From NCBI GenBank assembly GCA_947455385.1, contig CANGNR010000012.1:1-19233 (forward strand): DNA of 19,233 nucleotides. Direction: 5' to 3'. The notes beneath the pieces were generated by a model. It was not told the DNA's origin and did no database searches. It was given only the letters and a program-made list of their open reading frames with translations. Below, piece by piece: positions 8,738-14,863 of the stretch. Position 1 is the first letter of the stretch. Every line of letters starts with the position of its first letter. The position numbers and the translations under genes were made by a program. This DNA is from Microbacteriaceae bacterium. Lineage in GTDB: Bacteria; Actinomycetota; Actinomycetes; Actinomycetales; Microbacteriaceae.

Positions 8738-9929
8738 AGAAGTTCGCCAAACCGGCGTCTTCGCGCACGATGTCGACGATGCGCGCGGCTGCCTCGCCGG
8801 GGTAGGGGCTTGCCGCCGCCTGAAGCGTGGCAATCTCTGACCAGCGGTCGGGCATGAGCCCCGCCTTGGCGGCATCTACGGCGGCCTCGAACGAGCCGAA
8901 GTCGGCAACGCGCACCGAACTCGCAGCCGCAATCTCGCCGATGGGTGTGAACGACCAGTGGCCGGCCTTCTCGAAGAAGATGGTTGGCTTGCCGGTGACC
9001 AACGGGTACTCCGCCAAGAACGAGATGCCGTCTGTAAACAGCGCATCCGTTGCCAAGAAGAGGCTCGCGTATGAACCAACCTCGTGAGTTGCTGTGTTCG
9101 GCAGGGCATCCCAGGAGGCTCGCCAGTCGGCCAGCTCTGCGGCCGTCATAAGGTCGCGGTCGGTGAGGGTGCCCCACAAGAATGGGTGCGGCCGCAGCAC
9201 GATGTCGAGCTCTGGGTGCGCCGCCGCGTAGTCGAGCATCTGCTGCCGAATCTCGGTGAAGACGCCAAAGTTCAGCCACCGCTCGCCATATGAGTGGTGT
9301 GGCGCCCAGACCAGCCTGAAGTTGCGCTCAGGCGTGCTGCGAGCGATCGGCCACTCGGCCGCCTCGGTGATGGCCTTCTGGCGCAGCGCATCGATCTTTG
9401 GCGTGCCAGTAAGGTGCGCCTCACCGACATGTTCGCTCGCGTCGAGAGCTGCCTTGACCGTGGCGTCTTGCAAAAAGATCAGGTGCGCGAGCTTGTGGGT
9501 CGGCTGCGTGAACAGGTGCGGCGCGACGCCATCCACGCCGGGTTCGTTTACCAGCGGCAGCGAGAAGTATGGCACGTAGCAAACCTTGGTGAACTCAACC
9601 AGGTTTTCGATCTGATAGCCGGGCTGGTAGTTGCGCTGCCACGGGTAGTTCAAGAATAGGTAGTCGGGGGCTAGTTCGCGAAGGCGGCTCAACCCATCCA
9701 TGCTGTCGGTGAGGTCGAAGCGCAGGTGCGCAATCTGCCGCGCATCGAGGTAAGCGCTGACCTTGTCTTCGTCGGCAAAGTCTTCGTAACCGGTCAGCTT
9801 GCGTGGAATCGTCACGACAATCGGCTCGAAGCGCTCATCTTTGCGCATGATTTCGTAAACCTCGGCGAGCGAGTCCCATGCCTCGAAATAGAAGAGCAGA
9901 AAGACAACCCGGATGCGCGCGCGAGACAT
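8730..9929 (-). CDS. CDP-glycerol glycerophosphotransferase-like (TagF/TagB-type) GT-B enzyme
   Basis: 399 residues with a GT-B-like layout: an N-terminal Rossmann half (RIRVVFLLFYFEAWDSLAEVY) and a C-terminal nucleotide-binding half. Family landmarks are LTGTPKIDAL, the WAPHHS motif, LRPHP, and a YASLFLATDALFTDGISFLAEY block, equivalent to the D-x-x-x-T-D-x-S-S region of teichoic-acid polymerases and primases. CDP-glycerol glycerophosphotransferases add glycerol-phosphate to wall or lipid-linked acceptors. Here the true donor is unknown, and other polyol-phosphate or sugar transfers are possible. There is no signal peptide, so the enzyme is cytoplasmic. Its ATG shares a base with the stop of the upstream CotH gene (TAATG at 9931-9927), so the two are almost certainly co-translated. 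That ties a wall-polymer-type transferase to an exported kinase. The 3' end overlaps the DUF3048 gene tail to tail. Confidence 0.75.
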   Translation of the reverse strand: MSRARIRVVFLLFYFEAWDSLAEVYEIMRKDERFEPIVVTIPRKLTGYEDFADEDKVSAYLDARQIAHLRFDLTDSMDGLSRLRELAPDYLFLNYPWQRNYQPGYQIENLVEFTKVCYVPYFSLPLVNEPGVDGVAPHLFTQPTHKLAHLIFLQDATVKAALDASEHVGEAHLTGTPKIDALRQKAITEAAEWPIARSTPERNFRLVWAPHHSYGERWLNFGVFTEIRQQMLDYAAAHPELDIVLRPHPFLWGTLTDRDLMTAAELADWRASWDALPNTATHEVGSYASLFLATDALFTDGISFLAEYPLVTGKPTIFFEKAGHWSFTPIGEIAAASSVRVADFGSFEAAVDAAKAGLMPDRWSEIATLQAAASPYPGEAAARIVDIVREDAGLANFSS

Positions 9930-11218
9930 TACTTGACCTTGTATTTCGCGACGAGCGCCGCCACCGACTTCTGCTGAAGTCCCACGAATGCGATGGTGGC
10001 ACTTGCCTCGGCGGCCGTGTTTTCAATGGCAAATGGCGCGGTGGTCTTAACGGCCTTGCCCATCATGGTGGTTAGCTTCATCGAGCTGGCTTTGGCGCTC
10101 ACCAGTTTTAGATCGTGCAGGTACTCGGTGAAGCAAGGGGAGTAGGCGAGGCAGTTTCTAAAAAGCAGGCCGCGCTTCTTGGTGGCCACGTGAAAGTTGC
10201 TCTGAATCCACGGAAACCCGATGGCCGGAGCCGTCATCGAGGTTCTGTAAATGTCTGCCACCGCCGGTGTTGCTCGGTTTTCTCCGAAGGTCTGGTCGGT
10301 TCCCCACGGCATGATCGTGAAGTAGCCCTGCATGTCGTCGCGCAGGTAATAGTTGTTGATGATTGGTCCGGTGTAGCCATCCCAGTGGCCAATGAAGTTC
10401 TCAACCGCAAACTCGCGAATGAATTCGCCGCGGTCGGCAATGGTGGCCATTTGCTTCCACCAGGTTGGCAGCGACTTATTGGCAGCGGCGATCAGCTTGG
10501 TCAGGTCGGCCTTGGATGGGTTTTGGCTGTATCCCTCGGTGGTGGTGAACGCTCCGGTGTCTCCCGTGCCGCTGTCGTTTCCCGGCATCAGGTCGGCTAG
10601 CGCAACACCCTCATATAGGTGCTGGCTGGGGGTCGAGTAGTGCTTGCTGAGGTAAATGTCGTCAGGCGTCTCGATGTTGGCATAGAGCCCGCGATCGGTT
10701 CCGTTGATGGTGACGTGAGCCCAGCCGGTGGTTGGTGCCTGAACGTTCATGGCGTTAAAGAGTTTGTACGCCGCCCACTCGTGAATGTGGCTCGTGTCTT
10801 GGCTCATCGAGTTCAATGTCATGTGCTTTAGACCCAGCAGGCGCTGCTTCTTGAGCGACTTGTAGTTGAACTTGATTTTCACGGATGGGCGTGCGCTGAC
10901 GTCGTCGAGGTTGGTCTCGCCCGTGAGGCTCGTGCTGCCCTTGAGTTTGAGGCCGACATTGATCAGGCCGGTTGTGGATGTGGGGGTGCTCAGGATGATG
11001 GTGGCGGGCACGTAGCTGGTCGGCGCGGCCTTCAGGGCGAGGATGTCGCCCGGGGCAATTTGGACCTTTGCCGTCACGATTGTGGTGTCGGAAAACAGGT
11101 CGGTCAGCGTCAGCGGGGAAAGGGCCTGCGCGGGCTGCTGTGGCACGACGAACAGCGTGGCGAGCATCGCCAGTAGGGCGAGCAGCGCCTTGGTTCTAGC
11201 GGCCACTTTGCTGTTCAT
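9929..11218 (-). CDS. Second secreted CotH-type protein kinase
   Basis: 429 residues. The signal peptide has MNSKVAARTK, a hydrophobic core and probable cleavage after PAQA near residue 32. The CotH core is a clear paralogue of the plus-strand copy: LKLKGS, GLKHMTLNSM, AYKLFNAMNV, NGTDRGLYANIET, and HLYEG. The catalytic segment contains HWDGY (Asp280) followed by INNYYL, and PWGTDQ (Asp308). It carries the same cysteine motif, CLAYSPC (Cys356, Cys362). Unlike its paralogue it ends soon after the kinase core and lacks the beta modules. The stop is fused with the start of the glycerophosphotransferase-like gene. The ATG is seven bases after TAGACT, so the transcript is probably leaderless. Family assignment is strong; the target, protein or polymer, is not visible. 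Confidence 0.87.
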   Translation of the reverse strand: MNSKVAARTKALLALLAMLATLFVVPQQPAQALSPLTLTDLFSDTTIVTAKVQIAPGDILALKAAPTSYVPATIILSTPTSTTGLINVGLKLKGSTSLTGETNLDDVSARPSVKIKFNYKSLKKQRLLGLKHMTLNSMSQDTSHIHEWAAYKLFNAMNVQAPTTGWAHVTINGTDRGLYANIETPDDIYLSKHYSTPSQHLYEGVALADLMPGNDSGTGDTGAFTTTEGYSQNPSKADLTKLIAAANKSLPTWWKQMATIADRGEFIREFAVENFIGHWDGYTGPIINNYYLRDDMQGYFTIMPWGTDQTFGENRATPAVADIYRTSMTAPAIGFPWIQSNFHVATKKRGLLFRNCLAYSPCFTEYLHDLKLVSAKASSMKLTTMMGKAVKTTAPFAIENTAAEASATIAFVGLQQKSVAALVAKYKVK

Positions 11219-11236
11219 TTGGTTTAGTCTAGCCTT
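11219..11236. promoter_or_regulatory. Shared, nearly symmetrical -10 box for two divergent leaderless genes
   Basis: The only bases between the CotH ATG (11218, minus) and the DUF4956 GTG (11237, plus) contain TAGTCTA at 11225-11231. Read forward, TAGTCT (11225-11230) ends six bases before the GTG. Read backward, TAGACT (11231-11226) ends seven bases before the ATG. One AT-rich core could therefore serve as the -10 element for both directions. No convincing -35 is seen on either side, and no Shine-Dalgarno fits in 18 bases. Confidence 0.6.
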
Positions 11237-11827
11237 GTGACTTCTAACTACGTAGAGCTCGGCGCCTCAATCGCAATGGACCTGGCGGTCCTTATTTTGC
11301 TCGCTTTCGCGTTCTATTACCGCCGCCACCACCAGCGCGAATTCGCGGTGGCAATCGCAATCATGAACATCGTTCTTTTTGCTCTGGCTGGTGCCTTGGC
11401 TTCGTACACGCTGTCTCTCGGTGTTGGTTTTGCGCTCTTCTCTGTGATTTCGATCATGCGCCTCCGAAGCGATACCGCCGGATGGATCGAAATGACCTAC
11501 CTGCTGATTGCTTTGGCCACCGGCCTCATCGTGGGCCTGCCGGGCTACGCGCTCGCTGACAAGGCGATTTACGGTGGCATCCTGGTGGCCGCCATCTTCG
11601 TGATTGACAGCCCCTGGCTGCTTCGTGATCGCACCGTGGTGCGTGTGAACGCCACCGTCGACTTCTTCGAGATGGATGCCGAAAGCCTGAAGGCTCGGGT
11701 AGAGAACCTGGTGCAGCACCGGGTGGATGAGGTAAACGTCAAGTCGTTCGTCGTTGAGCCGCCGAGCATGAAGCTCGAGATTCGCTATAACGAGAAGATT
11801 CAGATCAGCAAGACCGATGAGCAATAA
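11237..11827 (+). CDS. DUF4956 family membrane protein
   Basis: 196 residues with a GTG start, chosen because it abuts the shared promoter and gives a natural N-terminal helix. About four hydrophobic segments lie at residues ~10-28, 35-58, 84-104 and 109-125. The diagnostic DUF4956 core is GVGFALFSVISIMRLRSD, followed by EMTYLLIALATGLIVGL. A soluble C-terminal tail (~130-196) of alternating helix and strand ends KIQISKTDEQ. The function is unknown. In other bacteria DUF4956 genes are often found beside CotH genes and VTC-type polyphosphate polymerases. Here the divergent neighbour is a CotH kinase, which fits, but no VTC gene is visible in this window. The next gene overlaps it by 11 bases. 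Confidence 0.85.
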   Translation: MTSNYVELGASIAMDLAVLILLAFAFYYRRHHQREFAVAIAIMNIVLFALAGALASYTLSLGVGFALFSVISIMRLRSDTAGWIEMTYLLIALATGLIVGLPGYALADKAIYGGILVAAIFVIDSPWLLRDRTVVRVNATVDFFEMDAESLKARVENLVQHRVDEVNVKSFVVEPPSMKLEIRYNEKIQISKTDEQ

Positions 11828-12332
11828 GCCCAGCTACACATATCAGCAGCACCCGCACGTTGAGAAGCGGGCTAAGGCGGGGCCGGTCGTTCGCGAGAAA
11901 GTTATTGCGCCAAAGACAGTGGCACCGAGCCTCGAACCCGAGAAGCCGCTGCGGGGCATCCAGGCTATTAATCAGAAGCTCGGCCTAGCCATCACCAGTT
12001 CGGTTGGCACAATGTGGGCCGCCTACGCGTTCTTTGCTTTGACGCTGGTGAGTCTGCCTGCAGCACTATCTTCGGGCAGCGCCCTGGTGATCGTCAGCTG
12101 GGTTGCCCAGACCTTCTTGCAGCTGGTTCTGTTGCCGGTGATCATCGTGGGTCAGAACATTCAGGCCGAGTCGAGCGAGAAGCGCGCCATTGCGACATAC
12201 GAGGATGCCACCGCAATCCTCGAAGAGGCCAAAGAAATCCAGATGCACCTCAACGACCAAGACAAGGCCCTCGGTCACCTAATCGACCGGCTCGAGGCTC
12301 TCGAGACCAAGCTTCTCAACAAATCCAAGTAG
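11817..12332 (+). CDS. Small two-helix membrane protein with C-terminal coiled coil (DUF1003-like layout)
   Basis: 171 residues. A charged, Pro/Lys-rich N-terminal ~45 residues is followed by IQAINQKLGLAITSSVGTMW. Two membrane segments lie at residues ~63-85 and 88-112, ending in PVIIVGQNIQAE. A helical, heptad-like tail (AIATYEDATAILEEAKEIQ, then LIDRLEALETKLL) closes the protein. The order of two helices, a P-x-I-x-x-x-x-Q-N-x-Q-A turn and a coiled coil resembles DUF1003 and low-affinity iron-permease-like proteins, but I cannot assign it firmly. It overlaps the DUF4956 gene by 11 bases and precedes nucS by three, so it sits in one operon with both. The ATG lies inside the end of the upstream gene, which suggests translational coupling. 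Function unknown. Confidence 0.75.
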   Translation: MSNKPSYTYQQHPHVEKRAKAGPVVREKVIAPKTVAPSLEPEKPLRGIQAINQKLGLAITSSVGTMWAAYAFFALTLVSLPAALSSGSALVIVSWVAQTFLQLVLLPVIIVGQNIQAESSEKRAIATYEDATAILEEAKEIQMHLNDQDKALGHLIDRLEALETKLLNKSK

Positions 12333-12335
12333 CAG

Positions 12336-13031
12336 ATGCGCCTGGTTATTGCTCGCTGCTCGGTCGACTACGCCGGCCGCCTTTCGGCCCACCTGCCCTT
12401 GGCCACGCGCCTGCTCATGCTCAAGGGCGACGGTTCGATTCTGGTTCACGCCGACACCGGGTCATACAAACCGCTCAACTGGATGAACCCGCCGTGCACC
12501 ATCAGCGTGCATGAGCCAGAACCCGAGGCCGCCGAGCTGGGCGTGATCGAGGTGTGGCGCGTGAGCCAGACCAAGTCTGCCGACATCCTCTATGTCTCGA
12601 TTCACGAGGTCTTCAGCGATGTCGAGCACCACCTCGGCGAGGAACCTGGGCTAGTCAAGGATGGCGTTGAGGCGCACCTGCAGGAGCTTTTGGCCGAGCA
12701 CATCCACTTGATTGGCGATGGGTCGACCCTGATTCGCCGCGAATACATGACGGCGATCGGGCCAGTCGATATTTTGGCCAAGGATGCCTCCGGCGCAACC
12801 GTGGCGGTCGAGCTCAAGCGTCGCGGCGACATCGACGGCGTCGAGCAGTTGACCCGGTATCTCGAGTTGCTCAACCGCGACTCGCTGCTTGCGCCGGTGC
12901 GCGGGATTTTTGCGGCTCAAGAGATCAAGCCGCAGGCCCGCAAGCTCGCCGAAGACCGTGGCATCGAGTGCCTGGTGCTCGACTACGAGGCCATGCGCGG
13001 GCTCGACGGCAACCACTCACGCCTTTTCTAG
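12336..13031 (+). CDS. nucS: Endonuclease NucS/EndoMS, non-canonical mismatch repair
   Basis: 231 residues, the normal length for actinobacterial NucS. The protein cuts both strands at mismatches and replaces MutS/MutL in most Actinobacteria and many Archaea. The N-terminal DNA-binding and dimerization part starts MRLVIARCSVDYAGRL. It is followed by the conserved LHADTGSYKPLNWMNPP-like segment, here HADTGSYKPLNWMNPPC. The C-terminal RecB-like nuclease has Asp145 in GPVDIL and Glu159-x-Lys161 in VAVELKRR, the PD-(D/E)XK catalytic set, followed by QLTRYLELL. The protein ends HSRLF, a likely sliding-clamp-binding tail as in other NucS proteins. The start lies three bases after the previous stop with no strong Shine-Dalgarno, so translation probably depends on re-initiation. 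No odd residues are seen. Confidence 0.95.
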   Translation: MRLVIARCSVDYAGRLSAHLPLATRLLMLKGDGSILVHADTGSYKPLNWMNPPCTISVHEPEPEAAELGVIEVWRVSQTKSADILYVSIHEVFSDVEHHLGEEPGLVKDGVEAHLQELLAEHIHLIGDGSTLIRREYMTAIGPVDILAKDASGATVAVELKRRGDIDGVEQLTRYLELLNRDSLLAPVRGIFAAQEIKPQARKLAEDRGIECLVLDYEAMRGLDGNHSRLF

Positions 13032-13051
13032 GATGACGCTCGGGCCGTTCA

Positions 13052-13127
13052 CAAGGTAAACGCACAATTCACTTGCTAACAGGCTGGTTGTGTTTACCTT
13101 GCGTTAACCTGAACCTAAAATTTAGGT
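13052..13127 (+). promoter_or_regulatory. Promoter of the DUF1737 gene with an overlapping bulged inverted repeat
   Basis: TAAAAT (13116-13121) with TTTACC 17 bases upstream (13093-13098) forms a reasonable sigma-70-type promoter. The start would fall at about 13128, the A of the ATG, so the mRNA is probably leaderless. An inverted repeat has left arm CAAGGTAAAC-GC-ACAA (13052-13067) and right arm TTGTGTTTACCTTG (13088-13101). The cores CAAGGTAAAC and GTTTACCTTG are perfect complements, 40 bases apart start to start. The right arm covers the -35. It could be an operator pair. It does not resemble a terminator, since no U-tract follows. Confidence 0.55.
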
Positions 13128-13517
13128 ATGTCAACAACCAAGAAGCCAGCTGCGGCAACTGCAGCCAAGACCACCACAAAGACCACTGCCGCTAAGCCTG
13201 CAGCGAAGCCTGCTGCCAAGCCAGCTGTTCGCGCTGCTGCAAAGCCTGCAGCGAAGCCTGCCACCCGCGCGGTAGCGGCAAAGAGGCCCGTTGCGAGCCC
13301 TGTGGTCGCCGCTCCAGCAGCCAAGCCTGCTGCGCCAAAGGCATACAAGATGCTCACCGGCATTGATGGCCAGGGCTTCTGCGAGAAGGTTTCGCAGCAC
13401 ATCGCCGACGGCTACGAGCTCTATGGCTCGCCGACCATGATCCTCGACGGCAAGAACTGGGTTCTCGGCCAGGCCGTGGTCTACAAGGGCAAGAAGAAAA
13501 AGGGCAAGCGCAAGTAA
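13128..13517 (+). CDS. Histone-H1-like Lys/Ala/Pro tail fused to a DUF1737 domain
   Basis: 129 residues in two parts. Residues 1-73 are almost only Lys, Ala, Pro, Thr and Val, with K-P-A-A repeats resembling eukaryotic H1 tails and bacterial HU/AlgP-type extensions. Such regions bind DNA or RNA non-specifically. Residues ~74-118 are a DUF1737 domain: AYKMLTGIDGQGFCEKVSQH, then DGYELYGSPTMI and LGQAVVYK. The protein ends KGKKKKGKRK, a second basic tail. DUF1737 is usually a free-standing ~50-70 residue protein of unknown function. A nucleoid or RNA-associated role is inferred only from charge. The gene is monocistronic, with its own promoter and a strong terminator downstream. The DNA of the tail is itself repetitive (AAGCCTGC units), so its length may vary between strains. 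Confidence 0.85.
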   Translation: MSTTKKPAAATAAKTTTKTTAAKPAAKPAAKPAVRAAAKPAAKPATRAVAAKRPVASPVVAAPAAKPAAPKAYKMLTGIDGQGFCEKVSQHIADGYELYGSPTMILDGKNWVLGQAVVYKGKKKKGKRK

Positions 13518-13567
13518 TCGCGTTGGGGCGAGAAAGCTCGCCTGAGCCCAAAGGGCATCCTCGAATC

Positions 13568-13597
13568 GCCACCCGCATTAAATGTGGGTGGCCTTTC
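13568..13597 (+). terminator. Rho-independent terminator after the DUF1737 gene
   Basis: GCCACCCGCAT (13568-13578) pairs with ATGTGGGTGGC (13582-13592) around a three-base TAA loop. This is an 11-pair stem with one G-U pair, followed by CTTTCGTTT. A smaller hairpin (GGCGAG-AAAG-CTCGCC, 13527-13542) lies between it and the stop codon. Confidence 0.85.
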
Positions 13598-13640
13598 GTT
13601 TAATGAGCGTTGGGTTGCCGACGCTCGGCTGCCCAAGAAG

Positions 13641-13982
13641 GTGAGCATTTTGGGCCAGCGTCTAGTCATTCAGGTTTTTGTCGATTACCGGTCATCGGGC
13701 AGTGTTGCCGAGCTCAGGCGGGCGGTCGGCAATGCCAACGCCAAGGCCCCTCGCCCCATAGACATTTCGGTATTGATTTCGAGCCAGCCCGCGCTTCTGA
13801 GCCAGGCGAACGGTTTCGGGCTGGTTGAGCGCGAGGTGTCTGCCGAGCAGTTGCTCGAGCCGTGGGGCATAGCTCGAGTGCGCAATCACCTCTTGGCAGA
13901 TGCCACGGTGCTCATTGCGCCAGACCTAGACGTCGAGTGGCGCATAACTCATTTAGGCGTGCTTGCGTCCGGCGAAGTATGA
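13641..13982 (+). CDS. Small protein of unknown function
   Basis: I do not recognise a family. The open frame runs from GTG 13584, but that codon lies inside the terminator stem. I therefore place the start at GTG 13641; TTG 13650, eight bases after AGAAGG (13636-13641), is equally possible. The ~113-residue product has a beta strand (VSILGQRLVIQVFVDYR), a helix (SVAELRRAVGNANA), further strands (PIDISVLISSQPALL) and helix EVSAEQLLEPWGIARVRNHL. It ends VLIAPDLDVEWRITHLGVLA, so it is probably a compact soluble alpha/beta protein. There is no signal peptide or membrane segment. Codon use matches the neighbours, which supports a real gene. Its last 30 bases overlap the convergent EamA gene. Confidence 0.5.
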   Translation: MSILGQRLVIQVFVDYRSSGSVAELRRAVGNANAKAPRPIDISVLISSQPALLSQANGFGLVEREVSAEQLLEPWGIARVRNHLLADATVLIAPDLDVEWRITHLGVLASGEV

Positions 13983-14828
13983 CCCAACTAAAACCAACGG
14001 AAACCCAACCGCCATGCCTATGGTCAGTGGCTCTGCCAAGAAGATTATGCCCAAGACGATTGCGAAGGCGGTGTTCAGGTAGGTGATGAGCGTCGCGCGA
14101 GCCGAGCCGATCTCTTTGATGAGCGCGAAGAAGATGACAAACGCCGCCGCCGAGCAAACAACGCCGAGCACCGCGAGCGAGACCCAGCCCATGGCCGACG
14201 GGGTAGTAACGCCAGGCGCTAGGGGCTGAGTGAGCGCCGGCCCAACGTAGATCAACGCGACCACGGCCATAGAGAGCGAAATGATTCCAGAGGAGTGCAC
14301 CTCGGGCGCCATCTTGGCCGCAACCGCAGGGGCAATCGAGTAGCCGATGGCCGCGAGAATCACCAGCAGCACCCAGCCGACATCCAGGTTGGTAGTCACG
14401 GCGTCGATGCCGACCAAGACGAAGACACCTAGGAATCCGATAACAAGACCGATAAGGGTCTTGGGGTGTGTGACAGATTTGTCGCCCATGTAGAAGAACG
14501 CGATGGGAATCGAGAAGAACGGCACCGTGGCGATGAGCAGGCCGGCCAGGCCGCTGGTGATGTGCCCGTTCTCGGCACTGGTGATGAGCCACCACGGGCC
14601 GACCATCTCGAGAAGCGCAAAGACCAAGACCACGCGCCACCTCTTTAGCGCGGGGATCAAGGCACCGCGCTTGAGAGCCAGCGGAATCAACACGATTGAA
14701 CCGATGAGCACGCGCGAGAAGACAATCATCGGCACCGAAAAGTCGCGGTCGGCAAAGCGGATGAACATGTATGGGAGGCCCCAGGCGACTCCCGCGGCAA
14801 GAAATAGCAGAAGGCCTCGACGTGACAT
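13953..14828 (-). CDS. EamA-family (DMT superfamily) transporter
   Basis: 291 residues, almost wholly hydrophobic, about ten membrane helices in two homologous five-helix EamA halves (residues ~1-135 and ~145-290). Family features are GVAWGLPYMFIRFA in the first helix, the FALLEMVGPWWLITSAENGHITSGLAGLLIATVP-type fourth-fifth helix region (here starting LLEMVGPWW), and TYLNTAFAIVLGIIFLAEPLT near the end. Members export amino acids, metabolites or drugs; the substrate cannot be told from sequence. Divergent from the threonine-aldolase-type gene across 35 bases, so an amino-acid-related substrate is possible but speculative. The ATG is seven bases after TAGGCT, consistent with a leaderless transcript. 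Confidence 0.9.
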   Translation of the reverse strand: MSRRGLLLFLAAGVAWGLPYMFIRFADRDFSVPMIVFSRVLIGSIVLIPLALKRGALIPALKRWRVVLVFALLEMVGPWWLITSAENGHITSGLAGLLIATVPFFSIPIAFFYMGDKSVTHPKTLIGLVIGFLGVFVLVGIDAVTTNLDVGWVLLVILAAIGYSIAPAVAAKMAPEVHSSGIISLSMAVVALIYVGPALTQPLAPGVTTPSAMGWVSLAVLGVVCSAAAFVIFFALIKEIGSARATLITYLNTAFAIVLGIIFLAEPLTIGMAVGFPLVLVGSYFAGRKHA

Positions 14829-14863
14829 AACTGCCAGCCTACTTCACGGGTTAGCCTTGGATT
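14829..14863. promoter_or_regulatory. Back-to-back leaderless promoters between the EamA and threonine aldolase genes
   Basis: On the minus strand TAGGCT (14841-14836) lies seven bases before the EamA ATG. On the plus strand TAGCCT (14852-14857) lies six bases before the aldolase ATG. The two putative -10 boxes are ten bases apart and point away from each other. Any -35 elements would sit inside the opposite transcript's start region. No Shine-Dalgarno is seen for either gene. Confidence 0.55.

Noticed and set aside
12014..12514. 166-codon plus-strand open frame overlapping the membrane protein and nucS
   Set aside because: It lies out of frame over two well-supported genes and its product has no recognisable motifs.
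13115..13402. Minus-strand Ala/Gly-rich frame opposite the DUF1737 gene
   Set aside because: It is the complement of the K-P-A-A repeat coding region and reflects base composition only.
13584..13640. GTG at 13584 as the start of the small unknown gene
   Set aside because: It lies inside the 3' arm of a strong terminator hairpin and has no Shine-Dalgarno or leaderless -10 at the right distance.
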